In this document: positions 11,178-20,924 of the stretch, piece after piece
Numbering within the stretch: the first letter of the stretch is position 1
Layout of the letters: each line of letters begins with the position of its first letter
From: Marchantia polymorpha subsp. ruderalis
Taxonomy: Eukaryota > Streptophyta > Marchantiopsida > Marchantiales > Marchantiaceae
Direction of reading: 5' to 3'
Length of the DNA stretch: 64,000 nucleotides
NCBI GenBank assembly: GCA_037833965.1
Contig: AP031358.1
Span: forward strand, 6,580,001 to 6,644,000
Translations under genes and position numbers: made by a program
Notes under the pieces: model-generated
Told to the model about the DNA's origin: nothing
Seen by the model: only the letters and a program-made list of their open reading frames with translations
Database searches by the model: none

Positions 11178-11206
11178 TATAAAGTAGATCAAGGCGTTTT
11201 GCCTTG
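11178..11206 (+). promoter_or_regulatory. LTR TATA box and start-site hairpin (A1 5' LTR)
   Basis: TATAAAG (11178-11184) is followed six bases later by CAAGGC, loop GTTTT, GCCTTG (11190-11206). Transcription of the genomic RNA would start around 11205-11215. That places the U3 gene entirely upstream of this promoter in the 5' LTR and downstream of pol in the RNA. Confidence 0.75.
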
Positions 11207-11848
11207 GGACTCTTCCAGTTTCGGAAGTACAGATCAGGAACTCACTTTCTTGGCGTGTTTGTGCATTTTGGTCCTGGCACCACGTAGAGAAGCTGCAGCA
11301 TAGCGAAGTTACCGTATGTTGTAGTTGAAGGCCTTCGGCTGAATGTTCAGAGCTAGTACCCGGTTAGAGACTTGAGTAGTGCGGATCTGCACCTGCGGGT
11401 GATTTCTGATACTCAGAGCCGGCTGCGAGTTAGATACTTGAACAGTTCCCCCTTACTCCTTCGAGTGACATATCCTGATTGTACTCCTACGGGAAGTTTC
11501 CCCTGAATGCCAATGTGAAGTTTCATTACTTCGTGTAAACCTTGGTTTGTAATTCAGGTTGTGTGTGTGTTACTGGATCGTGTTTTCAGTAAGTTCTCAG
11601 TCGGGTCTGCACTCCCTGCGTTTTGTGTGATAGTCGAGGGTGACGTCCACGGCGTACGTAGAGGCTTCGTTCCGAAGTGAGAAGTCCAGTCCGGGTACCC
11701 CCGCTAGTTCCTGGCGGAAGGGCAGTAAAAGCCGGAGTGGGAGGCACTTCCTGCAGAACCTCTGAGCGAACTTACGAGACACTTTCCTCCTGAAATCCGA
11801 AGCGGAGGTCCTGACCGACCTCCGAGTTGTGCTTTTTGCCAGTTTCAG

Positions 11849-11866
11849 GTGTGTGTGTGTGTGTGT
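11849..11866 (+). repeat. GT dinucleotide tract in U5
   Basis: There are nine GT units after TTTCAG. The same tract, with different lengths, occurs in every LTR of the window (12 units in B1 at 23041-23064, and CA runs in the minus-strand copies), always in the same place in U5. Confidence 0.85.
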
Positions 11867-12124
11867 TGAGTGACCAAGCTGTACCGTGCATCCTCCGAGC
11901 ATCCTCCGAGTTGAGTTCCTCCTCCGAGTCGAGCCTCCGAGTCGAGCACTACAGTATTTCTGGGAGTGACAGTCGCCTAGAATTCAAACTCTACCAAAAG
12001 TCTGTTAAACGTGACACTTTTACTCTGTGTGTTGCCTCTGTCCCTGTGGGTTCGATCTTTTTACCACCATACTGCAGTTTTAGCCTTTGGTGGGTTATTA
12101 CATAAGGAGCCGACAACTTCTTTT

Positions 12125-12143
12125 TGGCGCCGCTGCCGGGGAC
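12125..12143 (+). other. Primer binding site, tRNA-Asp type (A1)
   Basis: TGGCGCCGCTGCCGGGGAC matches the complement of the 3' end of plant tRNA-Asp with one apparent mismatch (C for T at position 9). It lies 22 bases after the LTR end, a longer gap than in most elements. The identical site is in A2. Confidence 0.85.
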
Positions 12144-12185
12144 AGTGCGTCAACACCAGAAACCTTGAGCAGCAATGCTCGGTGA

Positions 12186-15002
12186 ATGTCGACGAGCGAT
12201 AGTGTGGGAAACCTGAGTGCGAGAGCCACACGGAAACTCCGTCGAGATTCAGAAAAAGCCGTGGAAACAAAACGGCGAACTAAAAAGAAGACTCCCGGTG
12301 AGGACTCTGCAGAAAGATCGCCATCACCGACTACTGGAAGACAAAGGTGTTCCAGTTCACCTACCGAGAGCATTGAGCTAACGATTCTATTGGACATCCC
12401 TCCGACAGGAACTCTTCCTGAGTTTGGCCAACCTAGGATCAGTCCGTCGACAGGATCACCGATGGCAGAACATCAAGCCAATCTCCGCCAGGTGTTTACC
12501 CAACCTACCACCAAACATTCGTATCCAAGATACACGGGAACGGGCGACGACGATGATGCAGATTCATACATAAAGCTCTTCGAGTCTGTCTCCATCGCCA
12601 ATCGTGAGACCAGTGATGAAGACAGATTACGAATCTTTCCTAGCCTGCTACGCAAACGAGCGCGTAGCTGGTACAACCATGAGAGCACCGACCCCACTGG
12701 CATCCGGACCTGGGCTCAGCTCAAGGAAAAGTTTCTGAAGCGGTTCCGCGAACTCGGATATGACAGTCGAGTTCTGACCCGGCTTCGAAATCTTCGACGC
12801 GAGCGGAAGGAGAATCTTCGAGACTACACTGAGAGATTCCAAGACCTCCTAGATCGAATTCCGAAGACAGGCCCGGGAGAACCGTATTCGGTACAACAGG
12901 CAGTGGATTGGTATGTGACAGGGCTCCCAAGAGAAATGGAGACCTTCTGTAGGAGAGGCAAGACTGACACAATCCAAGATGTGATAGCTTCCGCGGAGAC
13001 CTTTGAGACGTCAACCCTTGACACTCGAAGACGCGACCGACGGTCGACGAAGAAGAAGTCGCAAGGCGGACGTCGGAAGAGAAGGAACTCGCCTTCCTCG
13101 ACAGAAGAATCAAGCTCCTCCGAATCAAGTTCTTCCTCGGAAGAGGAAGAGGACTCGTCATCTTCAGAAGAAGAAAGACGGAAGAAGAAACGCAGTGCGA
13201 TCAAGAAGAAGGATCGAGGTAAGGGAATCCCAGTGAAGACTCAAGGGGACATCGCAGCCAAGGTAGACAACCTGGTGAAGAATTTTGCGGACCTGAAAGT
13301 TCATGTAGTGGGAGGCCAAGACCGACGTAAATCACCTGCAAGACAACGAGCGAATCTCTGGTGTACTACGTGCGGACAGGTGGGACATGCCAACACGGAG
13401 TGCATGTCCGCGAGGCCATCTTACCCAGTGAATGCGGTCGAATGGGCACCACAGTGGGAGAACCCTATGTATTATGCTGAGCAGGTGGAGGACACCGCCT
13501 ACTCGGTACAGACAGCTCCAGCTACAACTCCGAACCCACCGGTGCATATACCGCGCTTTGTTCCGAGGGAAATGGCGGGTACACTCCCACCAAGACGCAT
13601 GGCACCTCCAGGAAATCACACAGGAAATCACCGACCTCGACCACAATTCGATGGTTGCTACAACTGCGGAGACATGGGGCATTACGCGCCAAGTTGTCCC
13701 CACCCGAGGAAGCCAATGGGGTATGCACCATTGTGCAGCAATTGCAAGAAGTCCGGACATACAGCAGCTGAATGTGACCAGCCCCAAATCCCTAGGCCAG
13801 CCGTGCGTTTCGTATCAACACCTGGCAAGGAAGAGGTGCAGGTCAACCAGGTAGAACTGAGTCTGGACCCAGCTGAAGGAGACGAAGTATGGCCAGAGGA
13901 AGAAGTAATGTGCGGCCGGGTAGAAACCCGAAGTTCGAAGAGGAGAGGAGAAGGCCATGAGGACACTCGCCGCCTCGAGCGTAGGGAAGAGAGGAGGAAG
14001 TCTAAAGAAGTTAGAGAAGGCCAAAGGAGAACGCCAAGTACACCTCCGGCTATGAGAAACACCCAGCCGGAGCAGAACTCAGAAAAGGCGGACAGGTATT
14101 CAGAAGAGTTCCGGACTCGAGATTACCTTCCGGACATCAAAGATGAGGTGAGTCACCTCATCAAGGAAGCACTGGGCGCCGGAATGACATCCGACGACCG
14201 GAAGGCAGTTAGGCCCCCTACACCCCTTCCGACCGCGAGTACAGGGAAACTTCCGGCCGTGACTTCCAGCACTCCCTACGACATAGTGAAAGACATGGGG
14301 AGCCAGAGGGCAAATATTTCCTTCCACCAGTTGTTGGAAGACAATAAGACGTACAGGAGGATGCTGATGCTTTCGTTGCGCCGACCACGCAAACCCCGAA
14401 AAGAGAAACTTCCGGCTGTGTACAGAGTGGAAGGAGGAGACCTGGGACCTCCAGAGATCGAAGTAGAGATCGGAGGCTGCGTCATTCAGAAGGTACCAGT
14501 GGACTCCGGCTCGGGCGTGAATATCATGACCGAGGAGACAGCGAACTCCTTGGGGTTCCAGACCTTCGAGCCTACATCCCGAGTATTGCGACTGGCCGAT
14601 CAAACACGCAGAATGCCACTAGGAATGTTGAGCAATGTGAGAACCAACATTGGAGGAGTGGACTTTCAACTGTCCTACATAATACTGCAACCTCTGATGA
14701 AGAAAGGTTATGATGTGCTGCTTGGCAGACCGTGGCTATACGAAGCCAAAGCAAGGTGTGACTGGAGTAGGAAGAGATTACAGTTCCGTAGCCCTGCGGA
14801 CCCTCCGACTGTCATTACCGTACCGTGGACCAAGGTACCCCATGAGGGCGAAACACCTTCCACCACCTCCGGTTACACAACCGGAGGGGAGACCAGCTCA
14901 ACATGCACTTCAGAGACCGAAACGTCGGAAGACTTTGTGGGCTACGTCACTTGCTGCTCCATTGAGGAGGAAAGAGACGAGGTGTATCCGGATGAGGAAT
15001 AG
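12186..15002 (+). CDS. gag-pro: Gag-protease polyprotein (A1)
   Basis: The 938-residue product starts at ATG 12186, 43 bases after the primer site. Residues about 105-270 match a retrotransposon Gag domain (RARSWYNHE at 158-166, then WAQLKEKFL). A Ser/Glu-rich and Lys-rich stretch (about 280-345) follows. Three CCHC zinc knuckles are visible: C393-C396-H401-C406, C491-C494-H499-C504 and C517-C520-H525-C530. The aspartic protease has DSGSGVNIM with catalytic D773 and the closing block DVLLGRPWL (843-851). The frame ends at UAG 15000-15002, but the same frame stays open into pol. Gag packages the RNA, and protease cuts the polyprotein in the particle. The frame is intact. Confidence 0.95.
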   Translation: MSTSDSVGNLSARATRKLRRDSEKAVETKRRTKKKTPGEDSAERSPSPTTGRQRCSSSPTESIELTILLDIPPTGTLPEFGQPRISPSTGSPMAEHQANLRQVFTQPTTKHSYPRYTGTGDDDDADSYIKLFESVSIANRETSDEDRLRIFPSLLRKRARSWYNHESTDPTGIRTWAQLKEKFLKRFRELGYDSRVLTRLRNLRRERKENLRDYTERFQDLLDRIPKTGPGEPYSVQQAVDWYVTGLPREMETFCRRGKTDTIQDVIASAETFETSTLDTRRRDRRSTKKKSQGGRRKRRNSPSSTEESSSSESSSSSEEEEDSSSSEEERRKKKRSAIKKKDRGKGIPVKTQGDIAAKVDNLVKNFADLKVHVVGGQDRRKSPARQRANLWCTTCGQVGHANTECMSARPSYPVNAVEWAPQWENPMYYAEQVEDTAYSVQTAPATTPNPPVHIPRFVPREMAGTLPPRRMAPPGNHTGNHRPRPQFDGCYNCGDMGHYAPSCPHPRKPMGYAPLCSNCKKSGHTAAECDQPQIPRPAVRFVSTPGKEEVQVNQVELSLDPAEGDEVWPEEEVMCGRVETRSSKRRGEGHEDTRRLERREERRKSKEVREGQRRTPSTPPAMRNTQPEQNSEKADRYSEEFRTRDYLPDIKDEVSHLIKEALGAGMTSDDRKAVRPPTPLPTASTGKLPAVTSSTPYDIVKDMGSQRANISFHQLLEDNKTYRRMLMLSLRRPRKPRKEKLPAVYRVEGGDLGPPEIEVEIGGCVIQKVPVDSGSGVNIMTEETANSLGFQTFEPTSRVLRLADQTRRMPLGMLSNVRTNIGGVDFQLSYIILQPLMKKGYDVLLGRPWLYEAKARCDWSRKRLQFRSPADPPTVITVPWTKVPHEGETPSTTSGYTTGGETSSTCTSETETSEDFVGYVTCCSIEEERDEVYPDEE

Positions 15003-15039
15003 CAACTAGCAGCCGGACTGGGCAGAAGCGAAATCAGTC
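15000..15039 (+). promoter_or_regulatory. UAG readthrough site between gag-pro and pol
   Basis: The stop and the next two codons read TAG CAA CTA, which fits the UAG-CAR-YYA context known from TMV-type leaky termination. No other stop occurs between it and the pol domains, and no ATG is available at the start of pol. A possible short stem, GACTG/CAGTC (15016-15020 with 15035-15039), lies 13 bases downstream and is kept in A2. Confidence 0.75.
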
Positions 15040-16918
15040 ACACAGAGGGGATTGTTGACCCGAGTGATTGCTGCGAACTGCAGCTCAGTCCAGGTAAAGG
15101 CTTGAAGGTGTCAAGCCAGGTACAAGGCGAAGAGTTGAACAGGGTACAGGCGTTTCTTCGCCAGTATGAGGATGTCTTCGCATGGAAGATTGAAGACATG
15201 AAAGGCATACCTGCAAGGTATGGAGAGCACAGGATCGACTTGTTGGACGAGGCAGTTCCGGTTCGCCAACGCCAATACAGGCTCAACCCAAAATATTCAT
15301 TATTGGTGAAGGACGAAATCGATAAGTACCTGAGCGCAGGAATCATCTACCCGGTACTTAGTAGCGAGTGGGTGTCGCCTATCGTGATCGTGCCCAAGAA
15401 ACTGACGGGTAAGATCCGGGTGTGCCAGGACTTTCGAAAGCTGAACGCAGCAACGAGGAAGGACCATCACCCTCTTCCTTTCACGGACTCTATTTTAGAC
15501 CATGTAGCAGGGCATGAATGCTACAGTTTCCTAGACGGATTTTCCGGCTACAACCAGGTGTCCATCAGGGAACAGGACAAGGACAAAACAACCTTCACAA
15601 CCGACTGGGGAACCTATGCTTATCACAAGATGCCGTTCGGTCTGTGCAACGCGCCAGCCACGAGTCCAGGTACGCGGACTTATACAGGTTTCTGCTCACA
15701 CTCCAATGTCCGGAAGGATTGGATGCGGAGCAGCGCACAGTCTTCGTTCATAAAGCGGGACCTTACCAGCTCCAACAAGGGGTCTTGTTCAAGAAAATGG
15801 CAGACGAGAGGTTGTGCAGATGTCTAGAGGAGTCTGAAGTACCGCGAGTTGTCAAAGCCATGCACACAGAAGACGCTGGTGGTCACTACGCCACCAGAAA
15901 CACAGTGACCAAAATTGTGAATGCAGGATACTGGTGGCCGACGATGTTCAAAGATGTACACGACTACGTTCGCAAATGCGACAGCTGCCAGAGGACGGGA
16001 AGGCCGACTCCGACCACGAGATGGCCTCTTACACCAATAATGCCATTGGCACCATTTGAAAAGTGGGGGATCGACTTCGTGGGACCAATACAACCTGTCA
16101 CTAAAGGCACGCGCAGGCGCTACATATTGGTAGCAACAGACTATGCGACCAAGATGGTGGAGGCAGAAGCCACAAGGCACGACGACGCAGCCGCAGTAGC
16201 ACGGTTCCTATTCGAATCCATCATCACCCGCTACGGGTGCCCACTAGAAATAGTCAGTGACAGAGGAACGCACTTTCTGAATCAGGTGATAGAAAGTTTG
16301 ACGCGGCACTTCCAGATTAAGCATCGGAAGACTACTCCATACAACCCCAAGGCAAATGGTCTGACAGAGAAGTCCAATGGATTACTCTGTAAGATACTCC
16401 TCAAAGTGACTGTAAACCATGCTCATGACTGGGATACCAAGCTACCGGCCGCCTTATGGGCATATAGAACGGCAGAAAAAGTCACCACCAGGCAAACACC
16501 TTACTTCCTAGTTTATGGGCAGCATCCGATCTTACCCATCGAATTCGAGATACCTACCAAGAGGACCTTAGATCAGAGAAGGCTGGACGCGGAAGAAAGT
16601 CAGGCATATCGACTGCAAGAGGTAATGGCACTGGAGGAAAGACGTCAAGAGGCCGAAGATCGGACAAAGCAATTACAACTCAGGCGGAAGGAGAAGTACG
16701 ATCGAAGGCTCAAACCAGTACTGCTGGAGAAGGGCGATTTGGCTCTGCTATACGATAGCAGACATGCTAGATTTCCAGGCAAGCTCCACTTGAGGTGGAT
16801 GGGACCTTACAAGGTGATAGAAGTTTTTCCAAATGGATCCATCCAACTCGCAGAACTGACGGGAGAATGGTTAGGCACCCGCGTGAACGGATGGCGTCTG
16901 AAGAAATACCACGTGTAA
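15003..16918 (+). pseudogene. pol: pol with 925-bp deletion (A1)
   Basis: Downstream of the leaky stop the frame encodes the N-terminal part of reverse transcriptase up to LCNAPA, including the first catalytic block FLDGFSGY. At about 15660 the sequence jumps to the linker before integrase. Compared with the 2742-bp A2 frame (53182-55923), 925 bp are missing, covering the IDDF active site, the thumb and all of RNase H. CGCCAGC occurs at both deletion ends in A2 and once at the junction here. Since 925 is not a multiple of three, integrase (zinc finger, DDE core and GPY-like end) is out of frame, readable to 16918. A1 cannot make active RT or integrase from this copy. Confidence 0.93.
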
Positions 16919-16942
16919 ATGTTCGCGTGGGCGCTCACAATT

Positions 16943-16953
16943 GAGGAGGGGGG
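16943..16953 (+). other. Polypurine tract (A1)
   Basis: GAGGAGGGGGG is followed by CA and then the TG of the 3' LTR. It primes plus-strand synthesis. A2 has the identical tract. Confidence 0.9.
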
Positions 16954-17322
16954 CATGTGGTAACACACTTTTTGTTTTTTTTGCAGAATTTAAACAATTT
17001 TAGAAAACTAGTACCAAAGCAGTGTTTGTAGCTAGAGAAGGGTACGCTAAATAGAGTGGATTGATGAGATCGTCACGAGGGCACAAAGAATCACGTAGTC
17101 GGATGTACCAACGCCAACGTCTTCGGCGCCTTCGGCAAAGGCTTCTTTTTGAGGTGTCTCTACTCACGCGCCTCTAGCGTACAAGGAAGCTACGCTTCCG
17201 GCGCAGACACCTCAGGAGGAGGTTTTGCTAAAGACGTCAGGAGAAGGGCCCGGACCTCTAAAGGCATCCGACCATGAGTGCGCCTTCGGCGAAGCGCCGC
17301 TAGCGCGGAAAGGGAAAACCTT

Positions 17323-17441
17323 CATAACAATCGGGATACACGGTAGATCCAGTTGGTTGAAGTTGCATTAGAAAGAGCTCGGGACGCTCGTTCTAACGAG
17401 CCCAAGAGCGCCGGAGATGGATCAGGAATGGAGAAGTTATG
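17323..17441 (+). repeat. 119-bp module, A1 3' LTR
   Basis: This is the 119-bp counterpart of 7605-7723 in the 3' LTR. Confidence 0.82.
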
Positions 17442-18306
17442 AGCGTCGGAAAACTCGTAGCCGGACATGCGCCGTTCGCGCTAGGGTTCACAGCCGGAAA
17501 GGATTCCCGTACGCCCTCGGCGATGCGCCTTCGGCGGAATCACGCGCTCACAGGAGGAAACCAACTCAGAGTCGGAAGCGCCTTTGGCGGCTGTTCATGG
17601 AAGGAAAGCGCCGGTCGGATGTACGCCTCCGACGTGGCGCTGACGGCCGGATGCGCTAGCACGAGTTGCGCTGACGGATATGCGCTGGCAGCAACGGACG
17701 AGGCATAAAGGACAAAATAGGCGGTACGACTGCGCGCCGGCGTAATTCGCTCCGGCTGGATGTGCGCCTCCAGCAAGGCGCCGACGGATAATGAACGCAC
17801 CAGCGGCGACACGCCTCCGGAGAAGGGCGGGTTAGGAAAAGACAACAGGGCCGACGTATACCCTGCAGCGGACTCGAGTCCGGAAGGTGGCGGCGGCGGG
17901 AGAATTCAACGTTTAAGCATGCGAATGCGCGCAAGGCGGAGACGTGAATTCGCGCATGCAAAGGGCGAACCGTTAAGCCGTATAGCCGGCTGCGTACGTT
18001 GCAACCAGTAAGAACGTTGGACGTTCTTGAAATCGGAGAAGAAAAGACTGCGCTCCAGTCTCATTCTCTCATTCTTGACTTTGCAATTTCCAGTTCCAAG
18101 ATTACGCGCAAGGGCGGAGCGACCTGCAGTGAGAGTAGAGAGTGCGGAGACGAGTTGCACAAGGATCTTGGCGGACCTCGAAAGAATTGGGAGTAGCGAT
18201 CTTGAACGAGCGCAGAGAGAGTGAGCAGTCAGTGCTTGAGTGGCCGACGCGCAGTGGCGATTGTGAGAGAGTGAGCGAAAGAACGTTTGTGTGTGCAGGC
18301 AACGCA

Positions 18307-20862
18307 ATGTCGAAGGTTCCCCAACTGCGAGTGTCTCCACTCAGGGTGCCGCAGATCGGTCTACGCGCATTTCAAGATGTGCTGACGAGGCTGAAGCTCG
18401 ATTTTCTCCTCTGGGGGTGGAATTGGACGTGTCCGGAGATGGTGCGCGAGTATCTGCAAGAGAGACACAAGCCTTCTCGCGGATTTCGCCCACACCCAGA
18501 GAGATGGGAAATTTGCAATTGGGCGCAGGTGTTGGGCAGGTGTGCCGGCGAGGAAGGGGATCTCCTCTTCGAGGCCGATAGCGTGAAGGTGTCCCAGGAG
18601 GAAGAAGTCTCTTACAATGAGCTCTTCAAAGTGGCCAGACATCCCAAGAACGGTTTCCGGACTCGGGATTACAAGGATCGATTGCGGAGAAATGTCGCGA
18701 CAGCATTGCTGCAGATATTGCAGCCGACCAAGACCGCTTACATGCATGGTTGGCAGGTAGAGTTCGTGGAGCTAGTGTTGTCAGGAGCTCCGGTGCATTG
18801 GGCACGGCTCCTGTGGAAGGTGACGCGCCAACATGCGCAAGAAGAGAGGGGAGGAACGCTCAATCATCTATCGCCTTACTTAATCGTGTTTTACCGGGCG
18901 ATGGGATGTTTGACGAATGCTGAGAAAACTCGGTTTCCGCAGCTGAGCCGGTCTTATCCAGGTAGATATTCGAGGGAGGCCGAAGTAGACACGGATCCGG
19001 ACGAGGAACCTGCCAGTACGCCTCCGGCTCCGGCTCCAGCCAGAGCAGCAGAAGAACGTCGAAGTGAGCGCATTCCGCGCAAGCGGAAGTGGGATGAGAG
19101 ACCTGAGGACAGGCAGCCGGAAGTACCAGCTGCGCCGACTCGTGGTCGGCCCACCCCCGAGCCTCATAGTCGACCAAAACAAAGGGCACGCAGGATGCCA
19201 ACTGTTACTGAGGAGACCAGGCGAACTCCGACCCGGCGGAATCTCACACAGGAAGAGATAATCGCTCAGGTTCTAGGGAAGACGGCAGAAACCTCTGCAC
19301 AGAAGGCACCACGGCCTTCGGGAGGAGATGGACGGACTGACAGCCGGCCGACTGCGAGTCGGATGACTGAAGGTCGACAGACGGAAGGAAGGCCAACTGA
19401 ACGGCGCGTTGAACCGGACAGCAGGCCGGAAACGGAAGAGAGTTTGGCTGACGAGCCAATAATCCTCAGAGGGTCGTCTTCGGCGGAAGGCACTTCTGGA
19501 AGAACGCCCCCAACAAGCAGGCCAAGTGGAGTCAAGACGCGCAGGGTGTATCCGACTCCCAGTCGGACAACTGCTGGTCGGCCGACTGCGAGTCGGACAA
19601 CAGAGAGTCAGCCGGATTCGCCGACTGCGAGACGGATGGGGCCAACGACCAGTGTGCGGACGCCTTCGGCGGACGCACCTTCAGCAAGGACACCTTCCGC
19701 GCAGATTGCGCCGGAAGGACAGGCAGCAGAAGCGGGCGGTGCAAGAGTGACAAAAGTCACTGCGGCGTCGACCCCTTCACAAACCGAAGATCGAGCCGGA
19801 ACAGGGGCTCAAGCAGTGGGATCTCCCACTGCCCTGGATATTTTAGCAGGCAGTGGAGCAGCAGTCGCAGCAGAAGCTGCTGCGCGCCACAGTTCCAGGG
19901 AGTCGCCAAGGGATTCGGTGGCGACTGAGATCCTCGAGACTGAGGATGAGACGAGCTCGGAAGAGCAAGAAGAGGATTCGGTGCAGAAAACGCCAACAGG
20001 GGTGCTGTGCGAACAGATAGTTCCACTCCTGCGATATCTGGATCGCAAGACATCCAAATACGCAAGTGCCTTAAAACCGCAGTCTTATGTGGAGACAATC
20101 AGGCGAAGGACGAGGAGCAAGGTGGCAAGGTGGGCCTCTAGATGCGGAGTATATGTGGATAGGAACACCGCCCTCCGACAACACCTGGCGGTCACCCAGA
20201 AGCTGTACCAAGCCTTGCAGCAGCAGAAGGAGGATGCGGCGACGAAGAGTCAGGCGGAGGCCGAACTAATACGGGCAAAGATCGAGTCGGAACTGCAGGA
20301 GGAGCGGAGACAGAACGAAGTCCTAGCAGCCGAGCTTGCGCGCCAGACGCGCGCCTTAGAGGAAAGTCAAAGAGCCCGGAAGGAGGATGAGGAGTTGTTG
20401 TGCAACTTGCAAACCGAGTGCTCGGATTTGAGGACACAACGTGCGGATTTAGAAATGCAGCTGGCAGAGGTGGAGAGCAGCTGCAGGGCACGAGGAGAGT
20501 TGGCGGCACGGGTGACTCGTTGTCTAAACGGATACACCCATTGGGAGGTGGCAGCTCAAGAGAGGGTTACACTCCGGGAGTTCGAGCTTCGGGCGGCGGC
20601 ATTGACGGAAGGTGACAGTCGGAGTCGGCGGCGAGTGGCAAGAAAATTAGAAACTTTCTTGTCGGGTGCGCGCGACACTATGGCGCACTTGCAGTCGGAA
20701 GTCACTGCAGCACTCCGACGCCTGGGGTTACGCAGCCGGTCGGAAGACTGGCAAGGTAGAGATAGTACGCGGAGCAGTCCGGCGCGCAGGAGGCGCAGCA
20801 CCGGATCTGCTGAGTGCAGTAGAGTAGTTTGGTTTCGCGCAGATGCTGCGAGTGGTAGATAG
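18307..20862 (+). CDS. U3-encoded accessory protein, A family (A1 3' LTR)
   Basis: This second copy of the 851-residue protein starts at ATG 18307, preceded by GTGTGTGCAG, a possible splice acceptor nine bases before the ATG. The only amino-acid change I noticed against the 5' copy is Asn to Lys at residue 142. In the genomic RNA this copy lies 3' of pol and before R, so it is the one carried into particles. It could be translated only from a subgenomic or internally started RNA. Confidence 0.85.
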   Translation: MSKVPQLRVSPLRVPQIGLRAFQDVLTRLKLDFLLWGWNWTCPEMVREYLQERHKPSRGFRPHPERWEICNWAQVLGRCAGEEGDLLFEADSVKVSQEEEVSYNELFKVARHPKNGFRTRDYKDRLRRNVATALLQILQPTKTAYMHGWQVEFVELVLSGAPVHWARLLWKVTRQHAQEERGGTLNHLSPYLIVFYRAMGCLTNAEKTRFPQLSRSYPGRYSREAEVDTDPDEEPASTPPAPAPARAAEERRSERIPRKRKWDERPEDRQPEVPAAPTRGRPTPEPHSRPKQRARRMPTVTEETRRTPTRRNLTQEEIIAQVLGKTAETSAQKAPRPSGGDGRTDSRPTASRMTEGRQTEGRPTERRVEPDSRPETEESLADEPIILRGSSSAEGTSGRTPPTSRPSGVKTRRVYPTPSRTTAGRPTASRTTESQPDSPTARRMGPTTSVRTPSADAPSARTPSAQIAPEGQAAEAGGARVTKVTAASTPSQTEDRAGTGAQAVGSPTALDILAGSGAAVAAEAAARHSSRESPRDSVATEILETEDETSSEEQEEDSVQKTPTGVLCEQIVPLLRYLDRKTSKYASALKPQSYVETIRRRTRSKVARWASRCGVYVDRNTALRQHLAVTQKLYQALQQQKEDAATKSQAEAELIRAKIESELQEERRQNEVLAAELARQTRALEESQRARKEDEELLCNLQTECSDLRTQRADLEMQLAEVESSCRARGELAARVTRCLNGYTHWEVAAQERVTLREFELRAAALTEGDSRSRRRVARKLETFLSGARDTMAHLQSEVTAALRRLGLRSRSEDWQGRDSTRSSPARRRRSTGSAECSRVVWFRADAASGR

Positions 20863-20895
20863 GATAGCGTAGTGCTAGTTAGGATCTTTTGAGAG

Positions 20896-20924
20896 TATAA
20901 AGTAGATCAAGGCGTTTTGCCTTG
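20896..20924 (+). promoter_or_regulatory. TATA box and hairpin (A1 3' LTR)
   Basis: TATAAAG at 20896-20902 and CAAGGC/GCCTTG at 20908-20924 match the 5' LTR copy. From this LTR the promoter would read into the B1 remnant and host DNA. Confidence 0.72.

Larger units (their letters stand above)
7238..12102 (+). repeat. A1 5' LTR (U3-R-U5)
   Basis: The LTR runs from TGTGGTAACACAC to GTGGGTTATTACA. Because the TATA box is at 11178, U3 is about 3.97 kb and contains the 851-codon gene. R plus U5 are only about 0.9 kb. The first 30 bases end in a T-rich tract followed by GCAG, a plausible splice acceptor. U5 holds a GT tract (11849-11866) followed by several CTCCGAG repeats. Confidence 0.93.

Noticed and set aside
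12125..12143. tRNA gene
   Set aside because: Only the 19 bases complementary to a tRNA 3' end are present, as expected for a primer binding site.
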